35,698 nt of DNA from Sperchopsis tessellata (taxonomy: Eukaryota; Arthropoda; Insecta; Coleoptera; Hydrophilidae): NCBI GenBank assembly GCA_033557685.1, contig JAWQRN010000161.1:1-35698 (forward strand), read 5' to 3'. The notes under the pieces are model-generated. The model ran no database searches. It saw only the letters and a program-made list of their open reading frames with translations, and was not told the origin of the DNA. The stretch's first letter is position 1. The number at the start of each line of letters is the position of its first letter. The translations under genes were made by a program, and so were the position numbers. Shown here piece by piece: positions 1 through 13,400 of the stretch.

Positions 1-140
1 CTTTTCAGAGCTACATGGTAATGTTTAATTAGCACTTTTAAGAGCTACATGTCTTGATAATGTCCCCTGCAACGGCGAACGAAACGTCGGCAAAACAAAA
101 AGCCAACACACGGTTATCTCCCGGAAAACCTGAAGATGTT
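1..140 (+). mobile_element. Penelope-like element end (truncated by window edge)
   Basis: Positions 1-140 match 31550-31680 and the reverse complement of 29490-29600. Shared parts are GAGCTACATGG, AATGTTTAATTAGCAC, CGAAACGTCGGCAAAA and the end CTGAAGAT. The CGAAACGTC motif next to TGATAATG is typical of the hammerhead-like ends of Penelope-like elements, an assignment from memory. Confidence 0.6.
53..91 (+). ncRNA. Hammerhead-like motif of a Penelope-like end
   Basis: Reads TCTTGATAATGTCCCCTGCA, then ACGGCGAACGAAACGTCGG. It is the same motif as at 31605, with TTGATAA at the core and a weaker stem II. Confidence 0.4.
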
Positions 141-573
141 TATATTTTGTTAATTTATTATTAACTGAACAAAAAATTAATTTTTTATTTGAGATTTCAC
201 CAACCTGAATTCATATATCAAATCAAAAAAGAGCCACAGCCAATCACGATTTTGACAACCAAATCTAAACCTCAATATATTAACCAAAATATATGATACA
301 CATTACACAATCAAATAGTACTATAATGTTCACTAAATTGTGTGTAAAATAAAATCAAGTTAATATTATTTCACTGCTAATGATTATTATAATAAATCAT
401 TATCTATACTTATTTCAAATAAAATGTGCAAAATAGGTGTTTTAGCTTTATGCGGGATATTTTTGTGAACCAGCCTTACTACTACTACTAAACATTATTT
501 TATTTGTATTGACTGGTGGATGATATGCGTCACCTACGTGATAACCATTCCTCCGATTAAATTAATTTCAAAT

Positions 574-706
574 TAGTAGAACTTATTAAATGTAATAGAC
601 TTCCACGGTTATTATCTGTATGAATGTTGTTTCCGGGTGAAAACTAACAAGTCAGAGTCAGTACATGGTTTCTACCCGGAAACAACATTCATATAGTAGA
701 ACTTAT
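574..706. mobile_element. Short palindromic insertion with 13-bp flanking repeats
   Basis: TAGTAGAACTTAT occurs at 574-586 and again at 694-706. The 107 bp between contains a perfect 19-bp inverted repeat (622-640 with 674-692; arm ATGAATGTTGTTTCCGGGT) around a 33-nt loop. The left part (GACTTCCACGG) resembles the Penelope-like end at 29483-29495. This looks like a small palindromic element with a target-site duplication. Confidence 0.6.
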
Positions 707-1239
707 GTTTATTTTAAACAGAATGCTTAGTTAATGTCAGTGGTATATAATAGTACATATATTGGTTTACTATAGCACTAGTATTCCATTAAAAAGGCCC
801 AAGTACCAAGGCAAGTCTATGCGCACCAATGTTTAAGTATCATTTGTTGAAATTGGGTACTATCTTCTTGGCATAAAACAAATCTATAACTTTAATATGC
901 TATTATTCAATAGTTTTTCAGTGTGGTTAAGGTAATGATAGAAGAAGGAAGATTCGAAAAGCAAAGAGTGTGTCCTCCGATTTTAAATTACAAATGATGG
1001 ATGACATTTATAACTAAATTTTATGTTGGTGACAAGAGTGCTTGCGCCTTTTGGTACACAAAAGTCATGTGCTCAGATGCCCACCCATATTTTATTGGGG
1101 TATTTTAAATGTAACATAAAGGTGGACCAACCAATGATTTAGCATCATGTATGTACCCTTTCACCGCCAGCGAGACAGATTGCCGAGAAGTGCTGGGAAT
1201 GTGACGTTGATATACACCACCTCTTTATTAACTTTAAAT

Positions 1240-2005
1240 AGGCCTACGATAGTTTCAGGTGAGAAAAGCTATATAATATAATGATAGAACTAGGCATTCC
1301 ATCAAAACTAGTCAGGCTAACTAAAGCAGCAATGGAAACAACTCTCTGTCAGATAAAAATTGACGGAGAACTCAGCCAGACCCTGGAAGTCAAACAGTGG
1401 CTTAAGCAAGGGGATGGATTGGCGCCAACCTTGTTTAATTTGGCACTGGAATATGTAGTTTGAAGGTCTCAAATAAATACATCGCATACCATTCCAAACA
1501 AATCAAGCCAACTAATAGGATCCTATTAGGAATATCCTTACCTTACATCCAAGAAGCATTTAGTCACTTAGAAAAAGCAGCGTTAGAGGTGGGTCTAAAG
1601 GTCAATGACCGAAAAACTAAACTTATGCCAAAAAGCTGAAGGTAAGGACGCAGACACGACCAGAACACCAACGGTGCCAATCTTAACTTCGAAAGAGTCC
1701 AAGAGTTTGTGTACCTCGGCACAACTCTCACAAATAATTGTGATGAAACACAGGAGATCAAGAAAAAAATAGTGGCTGCAAACAAATATTTATACTCACT
1801 GCTACCGGTACTAAAAGCAAGAAAACCAAGACTACGATGGCAGGATGGTGTGGGAAAGAACGCCGAGAAATTGCTGGGGATAAGAAACTGAAGAACGGAA
1901 TCGACAAACCGAGATGTTTGGGGGTGAAGTATAGTGGAGGCCAGGGCTCGATATGGACTGTAGCAGCATCGAAGAAGAAGATGTATCCTTTCAATCAAAG
2001 AATAA
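1240..2005 (+). mobile_element. Decayed LINE (non-LTR) reverse transcriptase fragment
   Basis: The frame at 1281-1460 reads MIELGIPSKLVRLTKAAMET and ends QGDGLAPTLFNLALEYVV, the conserved RT block preceding the catalytic YADD motif. Later frames give HLEKAALEVGLKVNDRKTKL (about 1560-1620), VQEFVYLGTTLTNN (1700-1740) and a C-terminal RLRWQD-type segment (about 1838). Frameshifts and stops separate these, and the YADD segment is lost. It is a 5'- and 3'-truncated pseudogene. Confidence 0.8.
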
Positions 2006-2009
2006 CATT

Positions 2010-3560
2010 TTTCTAACATCTATTTTACTTGCTGGTTTCTATTGATTACAATCGTAGTGTAACTCTTCTTTTCATATTGGAATCCTGCCTTAAAATCAAG
2101 CTTCACAACATTTTTAACTACAGATACGTAGTCACTACCTTAACCAGCACTTTTAGTAAACATTTAAAAAACATAGTACTGATAAAGTCCTATCACATTA
2201 ATTAAAATTACATTGACATATTGGTAAATTAAAGTGCATAATTACATATTAGCATTTATTTGAAATTCTAGAATAATATTACTTTGTAAACAAGAATTCC
2301 TTAAAAATTTGGATACATGGAAGACAGGACCTCTTAATTTAACAAGTATCAATGAGTACTACCTAAACTTGCTATCAATTGGTTAGATTTAGTGGTAGGC
2401 TAAACAGTTCTTTTAGTAGAACAGTTTCGGGGAAAAGTTTCATAAAAAGAAAAGTGTAATAAAACAGTTGCAAAAGGACTGTTTCTGTTGCAGTTGATGA
2501 TTTACTTATATAGCATGGTATATCAAACAACAAACTACAAAATTCAAAGAAAAGACCTATTTTATATTTTAGTTTCTGTCTTATCCCCTAACAAATTTTT
2601 CACAAAAAATTAGATCGGCCATAATAATTCATTCGGCTATATCTAATAAAATTGTTGTATTTCTGCCTAGTAGCTGAAGGTAAACGGACAATTGTATAAA
2701 GAATATTTAATTTGGGCTGGACTTTGAATGAACCACACTTGCTGGCTAATGGGTAGCGAGCTGGAAAATTTATCAAAAAACCACAACTATATGCCGAAGA
2801 CTTAAGGTCTTTTGTAACGTACTTACAGGGTTTTTTGTTTGTTTCCTTTGTCATTTTTACAACTATTGAATGGAGTATATTGATTATTTTCAATTTCAAA
2901 TTAATTATTTTGATTCCAATGTTAATACTTACAATATATGACTAAATACATATGTTTTTAGTTCTAGTACTAGTCATCAATTTTAAGTTGAAATGGGTGT
3001 GTAGTGAGAAATGATCGCATGTTGGGACATATTTGGGAACAGAAATCAGTTGTTCGCGAACTGCATGTAGTCTAAAAGTAAAAGTGTTGGAGTTGTTTTA
3101 CTATTGGATAAATAACTCGTTCTATTCTTGTAGCGCTTAAGAGTCTTCTGCACTTTTGCAACTGATAAGTCTTAAGTTCCTCAACACTGTTTTATTTTAG
3201 AACAGTTCATTTTAAGGCTTTCCAGGGCCATTTATACAGAAGATGGAATATGCTGTGCAAATGACAAATAAATAGAAACAAATCGTGCAACTTTTTAGGT
3301 AATGTTTTGAAAGTTCGACATATAGTGTTTTATGTTGTTTGGTATTAATGCATTGTGTGAGGTAATGAAAAATAAGTCCAATTTTCGAGTATACCTACCA
3401 TAGTTATAATCACCAGTAAATATTTTCTGTCAGACTATATCTAGACTTTTGTTTATATTACAAAATTTGTAGTAACAGATTAAGATATCCTTCATATTAT
3501 TTAGAAACTTTTATTTAACAAATTAATATGGAATAGTAAACTAGTCACATGGGTTTAATA
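2010..3560. other. AT-rich interval, no gene recognised
   Basis: I looked here on the minus strand for the missing last PHF14 exon (a Cys4-His-Cys3 finger) and did not find one. The open frame at 2600-2899 has no family features. Confidence 0.4.
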
Positions 3561-3815
3561 CTTAGAGCACATAATCTTTTAAGATCGCCAGCTCTGGGGG
3601 ATTTGTAAAACCAGCTAACTAAGATGATAAAAATACTGGAGAGTTATCATGGACAAGTTAGAAAAATTTGTTTTTTTACTTGAGAAAATTAAAAAGTCAA
3701 CATCGAAGATCAGAACTAAGAATAATTTTAAAAGTAATTGACAAAAATAATTAAATTTAAGAGTATACATTACAAGTCCTATCTGAAGAGTAGGTATTTT
3801 GCCATATTTGCTTAC

Positions 3816-4441
3816 CTTAATAGTTATTCTTGGATGTGGATTCGGATTTTCTATGTCTAAACTTTTCTTCTTTCTTTTTCGTTTATGCTCCTTAGTAGGT
3901 GACCCTAATTCTGGAGAATATCTGGACTTATGTTTATCTCGTCTTCGTTTCTTTCCAGACCTAGACGAAATTACCATACCCTCATCCATACTTTTATCCA
4001 CTACACTATCGTTATTAAAACTACTGTTGACTTCTACTACATTATCATTATGTAGTGGAACCGAATGGTTGTTATCATTTTCTTTTGATGTACCTTCATC
4101 TTCAAAACTATAATTTGTTAAATGTACTGTGAGAGTTGAGAATTTTGGACTTGGTTCAACTGGTTTAATTTTTACTTTTGGCGTGAAGATTTCTGGTTCG
4201 TATTTATCTTTACTGTAGCGGCTTCGACTTCTTCTAGGAGTTTTCACTTCTTCTACTTCAGAATCCGAAGTTTTATCACATTCTGAACATTGCCAGCCAT
4301 ACAATTTTGATTTCTTTGGTAGACGTGTAAGAGGTGGGTTTAGACAATTTAAATGATAAAACAAATGGCATGTATCACATTTTGCCAAAAGATGTTGATC
4401 TCTCCTTTGTCTGCATATTCCACATTCATTTAAAAGGGGAT
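3816..4441 (-). CDS. PHF14: PHF14 exon 8 (third PHD finger and basic tail)
   Basis: It opens DPLLNECGICRQRRDQHLL, then CDTCHLFYHLNCLNPPLTR and WQCSECD. This is a Cys4-His-Cys3 PHD with all ligands visible and closely follows the third PHF14 finger. The remaining residues are polar and basic (KKRRRDKHKSRYSPELGSP and HKRKRKKK), suggesting nuclear localisation signals. It leaves in phase 0 at a GTAAGC donor (3815). Reading past the donor runs into hydrophobic AT-rich sequence, supporting a true splice site rather than a gene end. Confidence 0.95.
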
Positions 4442-7400
4442 CTAAAACAAACAAAATATTATTATAAAATAATATTTCTTACAATTGAAATAAAAAGAAA
4501 AGATTTTTAAATTATTTCTATTTAGGAATTTAAAACACATGTTTCAAAATAGATTTCTATTTCATTGAATACTGAGTGATTTTTTAAATTAACAATTGAA
4601 TTTAATATTGGAAATAAATTTGATTTAATTTTAAATATAAAATTTTGACAAGATGCTGAAAAGTTTTTTATAATAAACATCATATTTATATAAAAAAAAA
4701 TAAAACCATTTAAAAATATAGATCAATTACAGAGAATATCAAATTCAATTCTATCAGTTTTAATCTTTAGATCTATGGATACCACGCTGTTTTAAAAAGT
4801 GACTCTTCTTGATATGAGATCAGGAAGCAGAATAACATACTTAGAAATTAATAGTAAAAGGTAACATTTATTGATATCATCTCAGCATTTTTTAATTTAG
4901 AAAAGACGATCGTTTTATATATAAACTTTCCTTAGTAGAAAATATAGAAATCTTATTTAGAGTAAACAAAAAATTTGCCTTACACAATGAATAGTTAATA
5001 TGGTCACCTTGTTTCGCATGACTACTGAGTACACGTCCGGAGTCATTTCTTCCACTTGTAATTGAGCTTAAAGGAAAGCCAACACCCATTTTTAATGCAG
5101 CTGCTGTTGGTACCATCATAGGTTGAGGGGCTCTTGTCACAGGAGGCTTTCCAATGTCATCTACATTCGGAAGATTCTTTATTGGGCATGCACTGAGAAT
5201 AGCTGAATGATATTTGTGTATAGTTTGCTTAAGACCTATATTCGTTTTAGTATCATCAGCATTCTCCTTAACAAGCTGCAATTATAAATATTTAACACAT
5301 AACACATATCGTATATTCAAATTTAAAAAACATAAAGTAGAATGTATAAAGTTAATACATACTTCATCATATTTATTTCTTAATGTTTGTTGCTCAGCAA
5401 GCAAAGTGCAGTTATTCTCTAATAAACCTTCCAAAGTTTTTTTCATTCCTTTCAATCTATCATTCCTATCTAAATAGTATGCAATAAATTCGACAGTGAA
5501 AGCAGGTGGTATATGCCATTTCTTGCGTACGTCAACTAATGCGGAAGCTTGAGCTTCTTGCATTTCTAAGGCTATTGTATCAATTCCCATGAGTTCAGCT
5601 TTTTTTAATAATTGTCGACAAGCAGATGCACTTGTGGTTAGCAATCGTGGCATTTTTTGTGTAGGTACTACAAAAATTAAATTAAAATAAATAATTGATA
5701 AAAAAACAATAAAAAATGTTTACCCCATGGTTCTGTCTTTAAGGACTTCGAATTAAAATAGTGTATTTTATATTTCTCCAATTTTCTTTGAATACGGACT
5801 TGCTCATCACTAGTAGTGAATCCAGGTTGTTGAAATTGTAGACGGCGAAAGTGATTTCGTAACTGCAAAGCAAGATAATTTCTTTTCCTTTTTCTCACCA
5901 ATGTTTTATCTGAATGTAGTTTACAGTGGGCATAAAATGGATCTGCTTGATCAACTTCTTCCGAATGGGCTTCTGATAAATATCCTTCTCGTTGAGCACT
6001 AAAATAATGATACTGAAAATAAATTCAAAAAGGAAAAGTTTCTTTTTTATAATTAGTTTAGTAGGATGCAGCCTACCACTTAACTCATGGTTAGGATTGC
6101 AACCAAAGCCAGCACACCAGCAAGGCACGGAGGACAAAGTACTCAGTTACAATCAGCCCTCACTTAACGTACATAATGCGTATTGAGAGAATGTAAGTTA
6201 AGCGGACATTATATTTCCATAACGCATGTATTTTTAATTTTTCGGTACAATAGTGGTCCGTTGTAGACACGAGTGTACACGTGTTCATTAGCGCCATTAC
6301 TTGCCACTTGTAAACTATTCTTATGTCATGGAGATTCCATATTCGTCGTTCAGTTAGAATAACTAGCAGTAGCTTTGTAAACTACCAACTTCGTCAACTT
6401 CCTGATATTTGTTCGTGTACATATTTTCATTCATTTGTGTATGTTCATATCGAGTGATTGTTTTTTGAAATCACATATTATAAATTAAAATTACAATAGA
6501 ATTCGTAGAATATATGGGCAATACCAAAAAAAAAGAGAAAAACTCACTTTTGAATAAAAACTTGAAATTATTAAAAAAGCCGAAAAGAGATAAGCTGATA
6601 GCTATAGGACAGAGCCTTGACCTGAGTTATTCAACAGTTAACACAATAGTAAAAGACAAAGTGAGGATAAAGACACAAGTTAATGATGGCGTAAAGAAAA
6701 GGTAAACAGCTTTACATAGACTTATACAATAATATGGGGGAAATTTTCGATACAGACATATTCAATGCAAGTTCAGGATGGTTTAAAAGATTTAAAATTA
6801 GAGCTGAATTACACAACATAAAAATGACAAGAGAGGAAGCTAGTGTGGAAGTTAATGCCGCAAATGAATTTTCAGGACATCTTTAAACTATTAGAGAAGG
6901 AGGCTACTGTGCGAAATAGGTGTTTAATCTCAAGACAGACCCGTTTTGAAAAAAAATGCCAGCAAATACCTACAAATCAAAAAAAGAAAAATGTATGCCC
7001 GGCTATAGAGCCTTCAAAGATCGACTACACTATGTGGAAATTCTGCAGGAATATTAAACTAAACTCTATGTTAGTGTAGGCAGTGTTATTCCGAGGGCAT
7101 TTAGGGGCATTTCAAAATCATCTTTACTAGTGATTTGGAAATCTAACCACTGAGCCTGGGTTACTGTTTCTTTATTTGAGGGCTGGTTCAAGATCAATTT
7201 TGTACCCACAGTGTGAAATTATTACGCCAAGAAAAATCTAGATTTTAAAGCTCTGTTAATTGTAGACAATGCACCGGCCAGCCTTTAATCTTAGATGAAT
7301 TAAACCCAAACATAGAAGTTGTATATTTACCTCCAAATACAACATCTCTACTGCAGCCCATGGACCAAACGGTTACTGCAACTTTTAAAAAATATTATTT

Positions 7401-10400
7401 GTGGAATACTGACAGGTATGATAAGTGCCATTGATGAAGAACAGGATGTTACTATAAGAAGTTATTGGAAAAATTATAATATACTTTTAGTTGTAAAAAA
7501 TATTGGCATGAGATGTGATAAAATAAAAGAAAGAACTATGAATAGGACTTGGAGTGTCCTTAACCCATTAGTGGATGAAGTTCATAAAGGTGATTTTTGT
7601 ATTATACAGAATTAATTCGGTTTTTCAGTATCACAAAACCACGCTTAACAGAACAACATGCAATAGAAAGTGCAGTTATGTAACATGAAGCCAGCTACAG
7701 AACTCCTGTTACACAAGTCAGCACCATGGAAAAAGTTAAATAATTAACATACGATAAAACGGATGCTATCCACTAATGGGTTAATTTCTTCTGACGAGGT
7801 AAATATGGAAAATACGCGCTATTGTGGAAGAAATTGTAGAAATGTAGTCACATGGAGGTGAGTTAAAAAATAATGGTTTAGCTGAATTGTATGAACAAAT
7901 GAGAACAGAAATTGGAAAATGAGAGTGAAGCTTTAATTACAAAAACATTACAACTATAAGTGATATAAAGCAAGGTGTAAAGTAGTGTTGAAATTACAGC
8001 AGATTTTATTTTTATTTTATTTTAAATCCATTTATTTACAAATCAAAAACAATACATGGTAATGGTATCCGGTTCCACATATTAATTCAAACACATAACT
8101 TTTATCATTTAACCCATTCAACATCTCACTTTGTGTATTAATCCATATAGTCACCAAAACATCACAATTCAATACACTAACCAAACACAATAATACTAAT
8201 TTGACTCCTACAGTATCTTCCTTTTAAGTGCTTTAGAAAACGCGTGACGATTTCATTTAGATGAAATAACTTTTGGAAGTTCATTGAATGTCCTCATACT
8301 GCGTTGAAGAATGTTGTTTCTACCAATGTTGGTCATTTTGTAATCAATGTGGATGTTGCTACATGCACTTGTTGAGTGGAGATGGAATTTACTGTTCTCA
8401 GTCAGGCGGATATTGCATTTTATCTTAAGATCTCAGACCTGTGTAGAGCTGGTTCGAAGGAAACCTCCAAGGCAAGTTAAACAGAACTTGTATTACTCGG
8501 TTTTGTTTCCTCTACAAGCCATTAATAAGGGTTACTGATGACCCAGACCACACAACATTCATAGAACTAAACCATTCCTTTTAAACAACTCCTCTATTTT
8601 GCCCACAATTGGAAATGGTGTAATCGGACTTGACTGTCAAACAGTATTTTATAACCCGCTGGAACTCAATATATGACATGTTCAGAAGAATTTTCCCAAT
8701 TAAAGAGTTGTTAATATCAACAATTGCAATTTCCTATCCCAACATAACCCATAGTAATATAAACATTTCTATAAAATTTTTAAAATATTCACATACTCAC
8801 ATAACTCTTATCCCACAATTATAGATTTAATAAAGCTTTATATTTATATTTCAGCTACAAACCATAATTTCAATTATAAATTTAAACGAATAATCAACTA
8901 ATACATTCAGCACAGTTTTATTATTAATTGTGTTATTTTTAAGATATTAAACCTATGAATATGTATCACGTGTGTGTATTTGTATGACGGGTCTACACCT
9001 CAACACCGGTCAGTCTAGTTTGTAAACTCTCGACTCACTGGCTCATACAGTAGACGACTCTGAGTGTTCAGCTCTACATGACTCTGTCAGTTCATATACG
9101 GCACAGAGCTATAGTTCAAAGAGTAAAAGGAGTCATACATTCACGTGCTGTGAACGAATAACTCACTGCACAGTTTAGTGTGTCGCACTATTTGAACGAC
9201 TTACACATGAACGAACGACATAACACTGTTCATATTGACTGAGAGTCGTAAATAATTACATATGTGTTATCGAAAGCCCATTAAGAGGATGTACGTTATG
9301 TGAGTACTGCTGTATTAACAATAGTAGGTACCATAGAATAATAATTTATAGCACATAGATTTATAATACTGAAAACCAATTAACAAAAAAAAGGCAGCAC
9401 ATACTGTCGAATAAACAAAAGTTTCCCAAAATATCGCCTAAATGATTCTAGGCTCAAACATTTCATATTTTAGACATGAAACAAAGAAGGAAGTTTATCA
9501 AGGGTAGTGTTGTAAGACGAGAATATTCTCGAGAAAGAGAATATTTCCGAAACCATTCTCTGGTAAAATTCAAGAAATCCTGCATGCTAATACATAAATA
9601 CGGCGGAACTTTCTAAGAAAGTTATTTAAGTTATATGAAAATACGACGAGCACATAAAAATTAACTGAAATTATTGAATTTTATCATGCAAATAATCGCG
9701 TGAGCGACTGAGTGAGAAAGGTAAGCGAGTGGTGTTTCGCAAAGAGCAAATAAGGAATGAGAAGATGTACAGAGGTTTGAATAATCGGTGTAAAAATTTC
9801 GATTTCTTCGAGAAGTTTAAAGAGAAAATAGTTATGTTAAGAACCAAGATCATAGTGACTGTCGATCTGAATGGAAGAAAAATCCTAGATAATTGTATCT
9901 CAAATTACCTAATAGGGACAAACACAATGTTTCAGCATAGGGACATACATAAATACACAAGGAAGGAATAAAGTAGTGACAAGAGGCAACTGGGGAACAG
10001 TTAAAAATATAAAAGTTAGGCGAAGTGCGGAAATACTATTACCTTTTCTGTATGAAGCTTAAATGGATGTGGAGCAGCGTTATAGGAAATGGTGGAAAGG
10101 CATTAAAGACAAGAGTGAGGACCTACAAGTTATAAGAGAGGAATACTAACACATACTGGCCAGACTATTGAACGAGACAGTGAACTCAAAGACTTTAAAA
10201 CAACGTAAAAACAGGCGAATGCTGAAGCTCGTGGAACAATTAATATGGAAATGGACAGGAAAAAAAAACGAACGGCATGGAAGAGTTATCTGCTAACAAA
10301 ATCAATGCAGAATTACAAGACATACAAATTAAATAGATCTGCAGCAGAGAAGGAGGACTTTGATAGAAAAATAACCAACTACTACAAGAAAAATCAGAAG

Positions 10401-13400
10401 CTGTTCTTCGGACAATTATTGGACAAGGAAATGAGGACCAGTGACTAACGAGGATCAACAAGACATGAAGAAGACCATAAAATGGATATTACAGAAGAAG
10501 AGCTTGAGAATGCATTGAGCAAGGTTATAGTATAGTATGTTGTCCCAGAAATGTTAAAGATTATGGGCATAAGAGGAAAGGAAAATTTTCTGGAGATACT
10601 TAACATGGCAAAGAGGAAGAAAAAGGTATCAGAGGACTGAAGAATGGTATTCATTGTGCCCATCTTCAAGAAGGGCGATAACCATGATAGTGTTGCGGGG
10701 AAGATATTCTCGAGAATACTGGAGGTGCATCTTAGAAGAGAAATGGAAGGTGACCTCGAAGACAACAGTGCGGTTTTATGAAAAAGTGCGGCACTCAGGA
10801 CTTGATATTTGCTATAAGGCAGATAACAGAAAAAGCAATCAGAGATGGAAAAAAGATCATGTCTATTGTATGGATCTGGAAAGGCGTTTGATAGGATAGA
10901 CGCAGAGAAAATTTGACAGCCTGAGAACCAGAAGGGTTGGTGAAGAATTGACAAGCGCAATAATGACCCTTCCTACTATGTGAGAATAGATCAGATGTCT
11001 TCGGGTGCCTTTAAACTAGTAAGGGTTTGAGACAAAGGTACATACTGAGGCCTTTGTTATTCGTGATGGTCATGGATGATATAGGAAACGCCTATGAAGG
11101 GATGAAAATGTTTGATGTGGGAGAGAGAGAGTATTAAGTTTGCTATTAGCAGATGACATGCTGCTTCTTGGGAAGTCTGAAAGGAACCAACAACTTAATG
11201 TTGATTGATTAGGGGTTACAACTTAATGTTGATTTATTAGGGGTGAGAGAAAAGAGGGCTGAAAGCAAACTTACCTAAAATGAAAAGAATAGTATTAGCA
11301 AGAGAAGAACAACGACATACAATTATGAATGGGGAAGAAGATCTAGAACAGGTCAGATTATTCAAGTACCTCGAGGCATTCATTGATGAGCGAAGAAACA
11401 TGGAAGAAGAAATAAGTGAGAGTTGGGTAACAGGTAGACTGTATAATGCCCTGAGAAAGTTTATCTTTTTGGAAAAAAGTAAATATCCAAATGCACAAAG
11501 GTCGCAATTTATAAAAGAATCATGATGCCTGTGTTGACCTATTCGGCGGAATCCTGGGTTCTATCTGAAAGGCAGAAGAGTAACTGTGGGCTATGGAGAT
11601 AAGATTTCTTAGGAAGATAGAAGACAAGACAAGAAGGTAATAGGAAAGTACTTAATGAAAAAAGTGGAGGACTATGTGAGAGAGCTTAGCTGGTTACGAC
11701 ATGTGTTGAGGATGGAGGATAACTGCCTGGCAAAATGAGTTTTTGAAGCAAGTTCGGAAGTGAGGAGACGAAGCAGACCAGCGTGTTAATTGTTGAAGGA
11801 TATGGTCGACAGCTAACGAGTGTGAGAGACATTGAGTGGAGGTAGGTGAAATCACTGGCTGAGGATAGGGAAAGATGGAGGAGAATGTGGAGGACATCAT
11901 TGCAAGACGATTAATACCACCATAAACTCGAAACTCCAAAACCAAAAGGTAGAAGACATAGGAATTAAGTAAAGTAGGTAAGTATATTAAAAATGACTTG
12001 GTTTTATTATACGTTTTAGAAGAATTAACTATCCATCGTAAGATGTAAATAATACATAATTGTGAAAAATATTTTATTTTTAACCATTTTTAACAAATCA
12101 TCCAAGATAAGATTGTAAACCATGGGTATCTTGGTTATTTTACTAGCTATAAAGATAGTGAGGAAGGTTTTCCAGAATAGAACAATGTCAGATATCAGGG
12201 GTTGTTTGTTTTCGAGATATTTTTAAAAAACTTCAATAATAATCTTTTAATTTTAGTTGTTTTGTTCTTTTTAAGATAACATTTCAAGGCACTTTTTTGA
12301 GAAAAAACATCAACTTTTGATTTTCTTGTAGGCGCCACTTATAATTTTTTAAAGCAAATGTAATTCTTTTTTCAATTATAATATTATAAGATTTTTTGAA
12401 AAATAACAAGAAACACTTTTTATATATTATTTTTTAAAATAAATGTGATTTTATTTTTGATAAATTCAATGTAATATTACATTATAAAAATACAAATGTT
12501 TTAAGTAGGCTAGACCATTTCACTTGACGATATCATTTCATAAAATAAAAATATTTGTATCCCAAAATAAGTTCAAATAAACCTATATTATTTATATAAC
12601 ACAAATATCATCTATAACAGTTGGTTCTACAGCATTACCTAACATTTAAGGAGGGGTATGTGGAAATGATTCCAGTACTGCCTGTGAAAGCTGTTCAACA
12701 TTATTATGGAATAAAATTTATTTTTAATATGACCCAATAGGCGATAATTCGTAGGGGTTTGATGAAAAGGCCTGGACAGCCATCTCACAGGCCCATTTGA
12801 CCTAATCCATCGGTTTTTTTAATCAATTATTTAAATAGTTATTGAATTATGGGCTGGCACACCATCTTGATGAAATCAACAGTTCTAGTTAATGAATCTA
12901 CCCTATTAACCTTGAGCCCAATATGTCACACCAAATGTTAAAGCCGAATCGAATTTGATGTATGGACTCTTTTATTCTGTTGACCAGAAATGCAAATTAT
13001 AGCAATTAAACAGTCCATTGTTAATAAACCTTCTCTCATCTGTCCATACAATCTTTATATCATAATTTCCATACTCTATAGCAGGTGTGAATCAGTCAAA
13101 CATTTAATATATGTTTTAATTATAATATTTACCACACCATAGCGCCATCCTTTAGAGGACTTAATAACCTTCGCTTAGTTCCCTTTTTGTCCACGGTTAA
13201 ACAGCCGGTTCCTGTTTCCAGGTCGCGAAGCATAAACAACTCAGTAACAAACCAACCGTCTTGGGTACCAGTTCAATGTATCGTATCATTAAAAATCACT
13301 AAAATAGAAACAAATCTCAAGTTTTTCGTACCATCGCTCTAAATAAATATTATCCAGTAACCTTTTCGTAAATACCTTTCTTTGTGCAATCAAAGAACTA

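Larger units (their letters stand above)
6154..9309 (+). mobile_element. Tigger/pogo-type DNA transposon, decayed, with terminal inverted repeats
   Basis: CAGCCCTCACTTAACGTACA begins at 6154, and its reverse complement with a few mismatches ends at 9309 (CAGTACTCACATAACGTACA read on the minus strand). Between lies a broken transposase: an N-terminal helix-turn-helix segment (6514-6705; AIGQSLDLSYSTVNTIVKDK), GWFKRFKIRAELHN (about 6778), the DDE block LLIVDNAPA (7255-7281) and VYLPPNTTSLLQPMDQ (about 7319-7366). Many stops and frameshifts make it inactive. A LINE tail is inserted inside. It lies in PHF14 intron 4. Confidence 0.8.

Noticed and set aside
2600..2899. 99-codon minus-strand frame as the missing PHF14 exon
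   Set aside because: It has no PHD cysteine pattern.
9500..9560. GAGAATATTCTCGAGAAAGAG as heat-shock elements or hAT termini
   Set aside because: The short palindrome fits both by chance, with no second end or neighbouring gene in support.
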